From: Nematostella vectensis
Taxonomy: Eukaryota; Cnidaria; Anthozoa; Actiniaria; Edwardsiidae
Length of the DNA: 64,000 nucleotides
Direction: 5' to 3'
Assembly (NCBI RefSeq): GCF_932526225.1
Contig: NC_064035.1
Span: 374,501-438,500, forward strand
Positions within the stretch are counted from its first letter, which is position 1. Every line of letters begins with the position of its first letter. Positions 22,313-35,959 of this stretch are shown piece by piece. The position numbers were made by a program, and so were the translations under genes. A model generated the notes under the pieces. It was not told the DNA's origin. It ran no database searches and was given only the letters and a program-made list of their open reading frames with translations.

Positions 22313-24495
22313 TTTTTTTCCAAGTGTACTGTTTTATTTTTCCTAATGTTACTTTTTGGAATTTACATTCGGAAAAAAAATTATCGATTGTAACCTTTTG
22401 GAGGTTACACTCGTAAAACAAATTCCCGAATGTAACCCTGAAGCTTTTCCCGAATGTAACCTCCAGTCCGATGGTGACTTTGCTTGGAATAGTTTACGAT
22501 ACCAATAGTATTAAAAGTAATTTTCATTACAATTCCATTCAGCAATGCCACGTTAGTCTTTCGTTGCGGGCACTTGACTACTAACGCAGCCACCCGGGTT
22601 CGATTCCCGCTGATAGCCTTTTTTTTTCTTTATTTTTTTTTTAAATATCGATACTTAATTATACTGTTCTTGGTGTGTCATGACATAAAAAGAAGGTATA
22701 GGGACATTTTTATGTACTCTCAGCATCTTTGATGTGCTCCTGCTTTGTTCAGGATCCTGTACATATTTTATGCACACAAGAACTAACTAGATTCCTTGGA
22801 TAACTTGATTAAGTAGATTCTAACATAGAGCATAGCGCTCGATAGATTGATATACCTTTTTTTCCGAGTATACTGTTTTATTTTTCCTAATGTTACTTTT
22901 TGGAATTTACATTCGGAAAAAAAAATTATCGATTGTAACCTTTTGGAGGTTACACTCGTAAAACAAATTCCCGAATGTAACCCTGAAGCTTTTCCCGAAT
23001 GTAACCTCCAGTGCGATGGTGACTTTGCTTGGGATAGTTTACGATACCAATAGTATTAAAAGTAATTTTCATTACAATTCCCTTCAGCAATGCCACGTTA
23101 GTCTTTCGTTGCGGGCACTTGACTACTAACGCAGCGACCCGGGTTCGATTCCCGCTGATAGCCTATTTTTTTTCTTTATTTTTTTTTTTTTAAATATCGA
23201 TACTTAATTATACTGTTCTTGGTGTGTCATGACATAAAAAAAAGGTATAGGGACATTTTTATGTACTCTCAGCATCTTTGATGTGCTCATGCTTTGTTCA
23301 GGATCCTGTACATATTTTATGCACACAAGAACTAACTAGATTCCTTGGATAACTTGATTAAGTAGATTCTAACATAGAGCATAGCGCTCGATAGATTGAT
23401 ATACCTTTTTTTCCGAGTATACTGTTTTATTTTTCCTAATGTTACTTTTAGGAATTTACATTCGGAAAAAAAATTATCGATTATAACCTTTTGGAGGTTA
23501 CACTCGTAAAACAAATTCCCGAATGTAACCCTGAAGCTTTTCCCGAATGTAACCTCCAGTCCGATGGTGACTTTGCTTAGGATAGTTTACGATACCAATA
23601 GTATTAAAAGTAATTTTCATTACAATTCCCTTCAGCAATGCTACGTTAGTCTTTCGTTGCGGGCACTTGACTACTAACGCAGCGATCCGGGTTCGATTCC
23701 CGCTGATAGCCTATTTTTGTTTTCTTCATTTTTTTTTTAAATATCGATACTTAATTATACTGTTCTTGGTGTGTCATGACATAAAAATAAGGTATAGGGA
23801 CATTTTTATGTATTCTCAGCATCTTTGATGTGCTCATGCTTTGTTCAGGATCCTGTACATATTTTATGCACACAAGAACTAACTAGATTCCTTGGATAAC
23901 TTGATTAAGTAGATTCTAACATAGAGCATAGCGCTCGATAGATTGATATACCTTTTTTTCCGAGTATACTGTTTTATTTTTCCTAATGTTACTTTTTGGA
24001 ATTTACATTCGGAAAAAAAATTATCGATTATAACCTTTTGGAGGTTACACTCGTAAAACAAATTCCCGAATGTAACCCTGAAGCTTTTCCCGAATGTAAC
24101 CTCCAGTCCGATGGTGACTTTGCTTAGGATAGTTTACGATACCAATAGTATTAAAAGTGATTTTCATTACAATTCTCTTCAGCAATGCCACGTTAGTCTT
24201 TCGTTGCGTGCACTTAACTACTAACGCAGCGACCCGGGTTCGATTCCCGCTGATAGCCTATTTTTTTTTTTTTTTTTTTTTAAATATCGATACTTAATTA
24301 TACTGTTCTTGGTGTGTCATGACATAAAAAAAAGGTATAGGGACATTTTTATGTACTCTCAGCATCTTTGATGTGCTCATGCTTTGTTCAGGATCCTGTA
24401 CATATTTTATGCACACAAGAACTAACTAGATTCCTTGGATAACTTGATTAAGTAGATTCTAACATAGAGCATAGCGCTCGATAGATTGATATACC
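22313..24495. repeat. Tetramer unit tandemly duplicated (2,183 bp)
   Basis: Marks 22750, 23299, 23846 and 24389 pair with 24933, 25482, 26029 and 26573 at offsets of 2,183-2,184. The four monomer classes keep the same order in both copies. A third, distant copy is at about 4367-6545 (offset 17,951). This copy has CCAAGTGTACTG near 22320 at its left edge, where the others have CCGAGTATACTG. Confidence 0.83.
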
Positions 24496-27400
24496 TTTTT
24501 TTCCGAGTATACTGTTTTATTTTTCCTAATGTTACTTTTTGGAATTTACATTCGGAAAAAAAATTATCGATTATAACCTTTTGGAGGTTACACTCGTAAA
24601 ACAAATTCCCGAATGTAACCCTGAAGCTTTTCCCGAATGTAACCTCCAGTCCGATGGTGACTTTGCTTGGGATAGTTTACGATACCAATAGTATTAAAAG
24701 TAATTTTCATTACAATTCCATTCAGCAATGCCACGTTAGTCTTTCGTTGCGGGCACTTGACTACTAACGCAGCCACCCGGGTTCGATTCCCGCTGATAGC
24801 CTTTTTTTTTCTTTATTTTTTTTTTAAATATCGATACTTAATTATACTGTTCTTGGTGTGTCATGACATAAAAAGAAGGTATAGGGACATTTTTATGTAC
24901 TCTCAGCATCTTTGATGTGCTCCTGCTTTGTTCAGGATCCTGTACATATTTTATGCACACAAGAACTAACTAGATTCCTTGGATAACTTGATTAAGTAGA
25001 TTCTAACATAGAGCATAGCGCTCGATAGATTGATATACCTTTTTTTCCGAGTATACTGTTTTATTTTTCCTAATGTTACTTTTTGGAATTTACATTCGGA
25101 AAAAAAAATTATCGATTATAACATTTGGAGGTTACACTCGTAAAACAAATTCCCGAATGTAACCCTGAAGCTTTTCCCGAATGTAACCTCCAGTGCGATG
25201 GTGACTTTGCTTGGGATAGTTTACGATACCAATAGTATTAAAAGTAATTTTCATTACAATTCCCTTCAGCAATGCCACGTTAGTCTTTCGTTGCGGGCAC
25301 TTGACTACTAACGCAGCGACCCGGGTTCGATTCCCGCTGATAGCCTATTTTTTTTCTTTATTTTTTTTTCTTTTAAATATCGATACTTAATTATACTGTT
25401 CTTGGTGTGTCATGACATAAAAAAAAGGTATAGGGACATTTTTATGTACTCTCAGCATCTTTGATGTGCTCATGCTTTGTTCAGGATCCTGTACATATTT
25501 TATGCACACAAGAACTAACTAGATTCCTTGGATAACTTGATTAAGTAGATTCTAACATAGAGCATAGCGCTCGATAGATTGATATACCTTTTTTTCCGAG
25601 TATACTGTTTTATTTTTCCTAATGTTACTTTTAGGAATTTACATTCGGAAAAAAAATTATCGATTATAACCTTTTGGAGGTTACACTCGTAAAACAAATT
25701 CCCGAATGTAACCCTGAAGCTTTTCCCGAATGTAACCTCCAGTCCGATGGTGACTTTGCTTAGGATAGTTTACGATACCAATAGTATTAAAAGTAATTTT
25801 CATTACAATTCCCTTCAGCAATGCTACGTTAGTCTTTCGTTGCGGGCACTTGACTACTAACGCAGCGATCCGGGTTCGATTCCCGCTGATAGCCTATTTT
25901 TGTTTTCTTCATTTTTTTTTTAAATATCGATACTTAATTATACTGTTCTTGGTGTGTCATGACATAAAAATAAGGTATAGGGACATTTTTATGTACTCTC
26001 AGCATCTTTGATGTGCTCATGCTTTGTTCAGGATCCTGTACATATTTTATGCACACAAGAACTAACTAGATTCCTTGGATAACTTGATTAAGTAGATTCT
26101 AACATAGAGCATAGCGCTCGATAGATTGATATACCTTTTTTTCCGAGTATACTGTTTTATTTTTCCTAATGTTACTTTTTGGAATTTACATTCGGAAAAA
26201 AAATTATCGATTATAACCTTTTGGAGGTTACACTCGTAAAACAAATTCCCGAATGTAACCCTGAAGCTTTTCCCGAATGTAACCTCCAGTCCGATGGTGA
26301 CTTTGCTTAGGATAGTTTACGATACCAATAGTATTAAAAGTGATTTTCATTACAATTCTCTTCAGCAATGCCACGTTAGTCTTTCGTTGCGTGCACTTAA
26401 CTACTAACGCAGCGACCCGGGTTCGATTCCCGCTGATAGCCTATTTTTTTTTTTTTTTTTTTTTTAAATATCGATACTTAATTATACTGTTCTTGGTGTG
26501 TCATGACATAAAAAAAAGGTATAGGGACATTTTTATGTACTCTCAGCATCTTTGATGTGCTCATGCTTTGTTCAGGATCCTGTACATATTTTATGCACAC
26601 AAGAACTAACTAGATTCCTTGGATAACTTGATTAAGTAGATTCTAACATAGAGCATAGCGCTCGATAGATTGATATACCTTTTTTTCCGAGTATACTGTT
26701 TTATTTTTCCTAATGTTACTTTTTGGAATTTACATTCGGAAAAAAAATTATCGATTATAACCTTTTGGAGGTTACACTCGTAAAACAAATTCCCGAATGT
26801 AACCCTGAAGCTTTTCCCGAATGTAACCTCCAGTCCGATGGTGACTTTGCTTGGGATAGTTTACGATACCAATAGTATTAAAAGTAATTTTCATTACAAT
26901 TCCCTTCAGCAATGCCACGTTAGTCTTTCGTTGCGGGCACTTGACTACTAACGCAGCTACCCGGGTTCGATTCCCGCTGATAGCCTATTTTTTTTTTTTT
27001 TTTTTTTTTTTAAATATCGATACTTAATTATACTGTTCTTGGTGTGTCATGACATAAAAAGAAGGTATAGGGACATTTTTATGTACTCTCAGCATCTTTG
27101 ATGTGCTCATGCTTTGTTCAGGATCCTGTACATATTTTATGCACACAAGAACTAACTAGATTCCTTGGATAACTTGATTAAGTAGATTCTAACATAGAGC
27201 ATAGCGCTCGATAGATTGATATACCTTTTTTTCCGAGTATACTGTTTTATTTTTCCTAATGTTACTTTTTGGAATTTACATTCGGAAAAAAAATTATCGA
27301 TTGTAACCTTTTGGAGGTTACACTCGTAAAACAAATTCCCGAATGTAACCCTGAAGCTTTTCCCGAATGTAACCTCCAGTGCGATGGTGACTTTGCTTGG

Positions 27401-28316
27401 GATAGTTTACGATACCAATAGTATTAAAAGTAATTTTCATTACAATTCCCTTCAGCAATGCCACGTTAGTCTTTCGTTGCGGGCACTTGACTACTAACGC
27501 AGCGACCCGGGTTCGATTCCCGCTGATAGCCTTTTTTTTTTTCTTTATTTTTTTTTTAAATATCGATACTTAATTATACTGTTCTTGGTGTGTCATGACA
27601 TAAAAAAAAGGTATAGGGACATTTTTATGTACTCTCAGCATCTTTGATGTGCTCATGCTTTGTTCAGGATCCTGTACATATTTTATGCACACAAGAACTA
27701 ACTAGATTCCTTGGATAACTTGATTAAGTAGATTCTAACATAGAGCATAGCGCTCGATAGATTGATATACCTTTTTTTTCCGAGTATACTGTTTTATTTT
27801 TCCTAATGTTACTTTTTGGAATTTACATTCGGAAAAACAATTATCGATTATAACCTTTTGGAGGTTACACTCGTAAAACAAATTCCCGAATGTAACACTG
27901 AAGCTTTTCCCGAATGTAACCTCCAGTCCGATGGTGACTTTGCTTGGGATAGTTTACGATACCAATAGTATTAAAAGTAATTTTCATTACAATTCCCTTC
28001 AGCAATGCCACGTTAGTCTTTCGTTGCGGGCACTTGACTACTAACGCAGCGACCCGGGTTCGATTCCCGCTGATAGCCTATTTTTTTTATTTTTATTTTT
28101 TCAAATATCGATACTTAATTATACTGTTCTTGGTGTGTCATGACATAAAAAAAAGGTATAGGGACATTTTTATGTACTCTCAGCATCTTTGATGTGCTCA
28201 TGCTTTTTTCAGGATCCTGTACATATTTTATGCACACAAGAACTAACTAGATTCCTTGGATAACTTGATTAAGTAGATTCTAACATAGAGCATAGCGCTC
28301 GATAGATTGATATACC
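24496..28316. repeat. Seven-monomer block, copy 2 of the 20,134-bp duplication
   Basis: Second copy of 4367-8183, 37 monomers downstream. Its first four monomers are also a tandem copy of the preceding four (22313-24495). Private changes include AACATTTGGAGG near 25122 and TGCTTTTTTCAGG near 28201. Confidence 0.87.
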
Positions 28317-30499
28317 TTTTTTTCCGAGTATACTGTTTTATTTTTCCTAATGTTACTTTTTGGAATTTACATTCGGAAAAAAAATTATCGATTATAACCT
28401 TTTGGAGGTTACACTCGTAAAACAAATTCCCGAATGTAACCCTGAAGCTTTTCCCGAATGTAACCTCCAGTCCGATGGTGACTTTGCTTAGGATAGTTTA
28501 CGATACCAATAGTATTAAAAGTAATTTTCATTACAATTCCCTTCAGCAATGCCACGTTAGTCTTTCGTTGCGGGCACTTGACTACTAACGCAGCGACCCG
28601 GGTTCGATTCCCGCTGATAGCCTATTTTTGTTTTCTTCATTTTTTTTTTTAAATATCGATACTTAATTATACTGTTCTTGGTGTGTCATGACATAAAAAT
28701 AAGGTATAGGGACATTTTTATGTACTCTCAGCATCTTTGATGTGCTCATGCTTTGTTCAGGATCCTGTACATATTCTATGCACACAAGAACTAACTAGAT
28801 TCCTTGGATAACTTGATTAAGTAGATTCTAACATAGAGCATAGCGCTCGATAGATTGATATACCTTTTTTTCCGAGTATACTGTTTTATTTTTCCTAATG
28901 TTACTTTTTGGAATTTACATTCGGAAAAAAAAATTATCGATTGTAACCTTTTGGAGGTTACACTCGTAAAACAAATTCCCGAATGTAACCCTGAAGCTTT
29001 TCCCGAATGTAACCTCCAGTGCGATGGTGACTTTGCTTGGGATAGTTTACGATACCAATAGTATTAAAAGTAATTTTCATTACAATTCCCTTCAGCAATG
29101 CCACGTTAGTCTTTCGTTGCGGGCACTTGACTACTAACGCAGCGACCCGGGTTCGATTCCCGCTGATAGCCTATTTTTTTTTCTTTATTTTTTTTTAAAT
29201 ATCGATACTTAATTATACTGTTCTTGGTGTGTCATGACATAAAAAAAAGGTATAGGGACATTTTTATGTACTCTCAGCATCTTTGATGTGCTCATGCTTT
29301 GTTCAGGATCCTGTACATATTTTATGCACACAAGAACTAACTAGATTCCTTGGATAACTTGATTAAGTAGATTCTAACATAGAGCATAGCGCTCGATAGA
29401 TTGATATACCTTTTTTTCCGAGTATACTGTTTTATTTTTCCTAATGTTACTTTTTGGAATTTACATTCGGAAAAAAAATTATCGATTATAACCTTTTGGA
29501 GGTTACACTCGTAAAACAAATTCCCGAATGTAACCCTGAAGCTTTTCCCGAATGTAACCTCCAGTCCGATGGTGTCTTTGCTTGGGATAGTTTACGATAC
29601 CAATAGTATTAAAAGTGATTTTCATTACAATTCTCTTCAGCAATGCCACGTTAGTCTTTCGTTGCGTGCACTTAACTACTAACGCAGCGACCCGGGTTCG
29701 ATTCCCGCTGATAGCCTATTTTTTTTCTTTTTTTTTTTTTAAATATCGATACTTAATTATACTGTTCTTGGTGTGTCATGACATAAAAAAAAGGTATAGG
29801 GACATTTTTATGTACTCTCAGCATCTTTGATGTGCTCAAGCTTTGTTCAGGATCCTGTACATATTTTATGCTCACAAGAACTAACTAGATTCCTTGGATA
29901 ACTTGATTAAGTAGATTCTAACATAGAGCATAGCGCTCGATATATTGATATACCTTTTTTTCCGAGTATACTGTTTTATTTTTCCTAATGTTACTTTTTG
30001 GAATTTACATTCGGAAAAAAAATTATCGATTGTAACCTTTTGGAGGTTATACTCGTAAAACAAATTCCAGAATGTAACCCTGAAGCTTTTCCCGAATGTA
30101 ACCTCCAGTGCGATGGTGACTTTGCTTGGGATAGTTTACGATACCAATAGTATTAAAAGTAATTTTCATTACAATTCCCTTCAGCAATGCCACGTTAGTC
30201 TTTCGTTGCTGGCACTTGACTACTAACGCAGCCACCCGGGTTCGATTCCCGCTGATAGCCTTTTTTTTTTCTTTATTTTTTTTTTAAATATCGATACTTA
30301 ATTATACTGTTCTTGGTGTGTCATGACATAAAAAGAAGGTATAGGGACATTTTTATGTACTCTCAGCATCTTTGATGTGCTCATGCTTTGTTCAGGATCC
30401 TGTACATATTTTATGCACACAAGAACTAACTAGATTCCTTGGATAACTTGATTAAGTAGATTCTAACATAGAGCATAGCGCTCGATAGATTGATATACC

Positions 30500-33400
30500 T
30501 TTTTTTCCGAGTATACTGTTTTATTTTTCCTAATGTTACTTTTTGGAATTTACATTCGGAAAAAAAATTATCGATTGTAACCTTTTGGAGGTTACACTCG
30601 TAAAACAAATTCCCGAATGTAACCCTGAAGCTTTTCCCGAATGTAACCTCCAGTCCGATGGTGACTTTGCTTGGGATAGTTTACGATACCAATAGTATTA
30701 AAAGTAATTTTCATTACAATTCCCTTCAGCAATGCCACGTTAGTCTTTCGTTGCGGGCACTTGACTACTAACGCAGCCACCCGGGTTCGATTCCCGCTGA
30801 TAGCCTTTTTTTTTTCTTTTTTTTTTTTTTTAAAAAATATCGATACTTAATTATACTGTTCTTGGTGTGTCATGACATAAAAAGAAGGTATAGGGAAATT
30901 TTTATGTACTCTCAGCATCTGTGATGTGCTCATGCTTTGTTCAGGATCCTGTACATATTCTATGCACACAAGAACTAACTAGATTCCTTGGATAACTTGA
31001 TTAAGTAGATTCTAACATAGAGCATAGCGCTCGATAGATTGATATACCTTTTTTTCCGAGTATACTGTTTTATTTTTCCTAATGTTACTTTTTTGAATTT
31101 ACATCCGGAAAAAAAAATATCGATTGTAACCTTTTGCAGGTTACACTCGTAAAACAAATTCCCGAATGTAACCCTGAAGCTTTTCCCGAATGTAACCTCC
31201 AGTCCGATGGTGACTTTGCTTAGGATAGTTTACGATACCAATAGTATTAAAAGTGATTTTCATTACAATTCTCTTCAGCAATGCCACGTTAGTCTTTCGT
31301 TGCGTGCACTTAACTACTAACGCAGCGACCCGGGTTCGATTCCCGCTGATAGCCTATTTTTTTTTCTTTATTTTTTTTTTAAATATCGATGCTTAATTAT
31401 ACTGTTCTTGGTGTGTCATGACATAGAAAGCAGGTATAGGGACATTTTTATGTACTCTCAGCATCTTTGATGTGCTCATGCTATGTTCAGGATCCTGTAC
31501 ATATTTTATGCACACAAGAACTAACTAGATTCCTTGGATAACTTGATTAAGTAGATTTTAACATAGAGCATAGCGCTCGATAGATTGATATACCTTTTTT
31601 TCCGAGTATACTGTTTTATTTTTCCTAATGTTACTTTTTGGAATTTACATTCGGAAAAAAAATTATCGATTGTAACCTTTTGGAGGTTACACTCGTAAAA
31701 CAAATTCCCGAATGTAACCCTGAAGCTTTTCCCGAATGTAACCTCCAGTCCGATGGTGACTTTGCTTGGGATAGTTTACGATACCAATAGTATTAAAAGT
31801 AATTTCCATTACAATTCCCTTCAGCAATGCCACGTTAATCTTTCGTTGCGGGCACTTGACTACTAACGCAGCGACCCGGGTTCGATTCCCGCTGATAGCC
31901 TATTTTTTTTTCTTTTTCTTTTTTTTAATATCGATACTTAATTATACTGTTCTTGGTGTGTCATGACATAAAAAGAAGGTATAGGGACATTTTTATGTAC
32001 TCTCAGCATCTGTGAAGTGCTCAAGCTATGTTCAGGATCCTGTACATATTTTATGCACACAAGAACTAACTAGATTCCTTGGATAACTTGATTAAGTAGA
32101 TTCTAACATAGAGCATAGCGCTCGATAGATTGATATACCTTTTTTTCCGAGTATACTGTTTTATTTTTCCTAATGTTACTTTTTGGAATTTACATTCGGA
32201 AAAAAAATTATCGATTATAACCTTTTGGAGGTTACACTCGTAAAACAAATTCCCGAATGTAACCCTGAAGCTTTTCCCGAATGTAATCTCCAGTCCGATG
32301 GTGACTTTGCTTAGGATAGTTTACGATACCAATAGTATTAAAAGTGATTTCATTACAATTCTCTTCAGCAATGCCACGTTAGTCTTTCGTTGCGTGCACT
32401 TAACTACTAACGCAGCGACCCGGGTTCGATTCCCGCTGATAGCCTATTTTTTTTTTCTTTATTTTTTTTTTTAAATATCGATACTTAATTATACTGTTCT
32501 TGGTGTGTCATGACATAAAAAGAAGGATAGGGACATTTTTATGTACTCTCAGGATCTTTGATGTGCTCATGCTATGTTCAGGATCCTGTACATATTTTAT
32601 GCACACAAGAACTAACTAGATTCCTTGGATAACTTGATTAAGTAGATTTTAACATAGAGCATAGCGCTCGATAGATTGATATACCTTTTTTTCCGAGTAT
32701 ACTGTTTTATTTTTCCTAATGTTACTTTTTGGAATTTACATTCGGAAAAAAAATTATCGATTGTAACCTTTTGGAGGTTACACTCGTAAAACAAATTCCC
32801 GAATGTAACCCTGAAGCTTTTCCCGAATGTAACCTCCAGTCCGATGGTGACTTTGCTTGGGATAGTTTACGATACCAATAGTATTGAAAGTAATTTCCAT
32901 TACAATTCCCTTCAGCAATGCCACGTTAATCTTTCGTTGCGGGCACTTGACTACTAACGCAGCGACCCGGGTTCGATTCCCGCTGATAGCCTATTTTTTT
33001 TTCTTTTTCTTTTTTTTAATATCGATACTTAATTATACTGTTCTTGGTGTGTCATGACATAAAAAGAAGGTATAGGGACATTTTTATGTACTCTCAGCAT
33101 CTGTGAAGTGCTCAAGCTATGTTCAGGATCCTGTACATATTTTATGCACACAAGAACTAACTAGATTCCTTGGATAACTTAATTAAGTAGATTCTAACAT
33201 AGAGCATAGCGCTCGATAGATTGATATACCTTTTTTTCCGAGTATACTGTTTTATTTTTCCTAATGTTACTTTTTGGAATTTACATTCGGAAAAAAAATT
33301 ATCGATTATAACCTTTTGGAGGTTACACTCGTAAAACAAATTCCCGAATGTAACCCTGAAGCTTTTCCCGAATGTAATCTCCAGTCCGATGGTGACTTTG

Positions 33401-35959
33401 CTTAGGATAGTTTACGATACCAATAGTATTAAAAGTGATTTCATTACAATTCTCTTCAGCAATGCCACGTTAGTCTTTCGTTGCGTGCACTTAACTACTA
33501 ACGCAGCGACCCGGGTTCGATTCCCGCTGATAGCCTATTTTTTTTTCTTTATTTTTTTTTTTAAATATCGATACTTAATTATACTGTTCTTGGTGTGTCA
33601 TGACATAAAAAGAAGGATAGGGACATTTTTATGTACTCTCAGGATCTTTGATGTGCTCATGCTATGTTCAGGATCCTGTACATATTTTATGCACACAAGA
33701 ACTAACTAGATTCCTTGGATAACTTGATTAAGTAGATTTTAACATAGAGCATAGCGCTCGATAGATTGATATACCTTTTTTTCCGAGTATACTGTTTTAT
33801 TTTTCCTAATGTTACTTTTTGGAATTTACATTCGGAAAAAAAATTATCGATTATAACCTTTTGGAGGTTACACTCGTAAAACAAATTCCCGAATGTAACC
33901 CTGAAGCTTTTCCCGAATGTAACCTCCAGTCCGATGGTGACTTTGCTTGGGATAGTTTACGATACCAATAGTATTAAAAGTAATTTTCATTACAATTCCC
34001 TTCAGCAATGCCACGTTAGTCTTTCGTTGCGGGCACTTGACTACTAACGCAGCCACCCGGGTTCGATTCCCGCTGATAGCCTTTTTTTTCTTTTTTTTTT
34101 TTTTTAAAAAATATCGATACTTAATTATACTGTTCTTGGTGTGTCATGACATAAAAAGAAGGTATAGGGAAATTTTTATGTACTCTCAGCATCTGTGATG
34201 TGCTCATGCTATGTTCAGGATCCTGTACATATTCTATGCACACAAGAACTAACTAGATTCCTTGGATAACTTGATTAAGTAGATTCTAACATAGAGCATA
34301 GCGCTCGATAGATTGATATACCTTTTTTTCCGAGTATACTGTTTTATTTTTCCTAATGTTACTTTTTTGAATTTACATCCGGAAAAAAAAATATCGATTG
34401 TAACCTTTTGCAGGTTACACTCGTAAAACAAATTCCCGAATGTAACCCTGAAGCTTTTCCCGAATGTAACCTCCAGTCCGATGGTGACTTTGCTTAGGAT
34501 AGTTTACGATACCAATAGTATTAAAAGTGATTTTCATTACAATTCTCATCAGCAATGCCACGTTAGTCTTTCGTTGCGTGCACTTAACTACTAACGCAGC
34601 GACCCGGGTTCGATTCCCGCTGATAGCCTATTTTTGTTTTCTTCATTTTTTTTTTAAATATCGATACTTAATTATACTGTTCTTGGTGTGTCATGACATA
34701 AAAAGAAGGTATAGGGACATTTTTATGTACTCTCAGCATCTTTGATGTGCTCATGCTATGTTCAGGATCCTGTACATATTTTATGCACACAAGAACTAAC
34801 TAGATTCCTTGGATAACTTGATTAAGTAGATTTTAACATAGAGCATAGCGCTCGATAGATTGATATACCTTTTTTTCCGAGTATACTGTTTTATTTTTCC
34901 TAATGTTACTTTTTGGAATTTACATTCGGAAAAAAAATTATCGATTGTAACCTTTTGGAGGTTACACTCGTAAAACAAATTCCCGAATGTAACCCTTAAG
35001 CTTTTCCCGAATGTAACCTCCAGTGCGATGGTGACTTTGCTTGGGATAGTTTACGATACCAATAGTATTAAAAGTAATTTTCATTACAATTCCCTTCAGC
35101 AATGCCACGTTAATCTTTCGTTGCGGGCACTTGACTACTAACGCAGCGACCCGGGTTCGATTCCCGCTGATAGCCTATTTTTTTTTCTTTTTCTTTTTTT
35201 TAATATCGATACTTAATTATACTGTTCTTGGTGTGTCATGACATAAAAAGAAGGTATAGGGACATTTTTATGTACTCTCAGCATCTGTGAAGTGCTCAAG
35301 CTATGTTCAGGATCCTGTACATATTTTATGCACACAAGAACTAACTAGATTCCTTGGATAACTTGATTAAGTAGATTCTAACATAGAGCATAGCGCTCGA
35401 TAGATTGATATACCTTTTTTTCCGAGTATACTGTTTTATTTTTCCTAATGTTACTTTTTGGAATTTACATTCGGAAAAAAAATTATCGATTATAACCTTT
35501 TGGAGGTTACACTCGTAAAACAAATTCCCGAATGTAACCCTGAAGCTTTTCCCGAATGTAATCTCCAGTCCGATGGTGACTTTGCTTAGGATAGTTTACG
35601 ATACCAATAGTATTAAAAGTGATTTCATTACAATTCTCTTCAGCAATGCCACGTTAGTCTTTCGTTGCGTGCACTTAACTACTAACGCAGCGACCCGGGT
35701 TCGATTCCCGCTGATAGCCTATTTTTTTTTCTTTATTTTTTTTTTTAAATATCGATACTTAATTATACTGTTCTTGGTGTGTCATGACATAAAAAGAAGG
35801 ATAGGGACATTTTTATGTACTCTCAGGATCTTTGATGTGCTCATGCTATGTTCAGGATCCTGTACATATTTTATGCACACAAGAACTAACTAGATTCCTT
35901 GGATAACTTGATTAAGTAGATTTTAACATAGAGCATAGCGCTCGATAGATTGATATACC
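30500..35959. repeat. Divergent island with its own local duplications
   Basis: Ten monomers share alleles rare elsewhere: CTATGTTCAGG for CTTTGTTCAGG, TCTGTGAAGTGC, GAAGGATAGGG, CTCAGGATC, TTACATCCGG with TTTTGCAGG, and a one-base T loss giving GTGATTTCATT (near 32346, 33437, 35621). Internal copying is clear: marks 32033 and 33124 differ by 1,091, 33124 and 35308 by 2,184, and 30942 and 34216 by 3,274. The T loss joins two frames, which explains the longest open frames in the window (106 codons, at 33389 and 35573). These are not genes. Confidence 0.83.

Noticed and set aside
33389-33709. 106-codon open frames at 33389 and 35573
   Set aside because: Longest frames in the window, but created by a one-base T loss (GTGATTTCATT) that joins two frames. 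They run through the tRNA-like element and the T tract.
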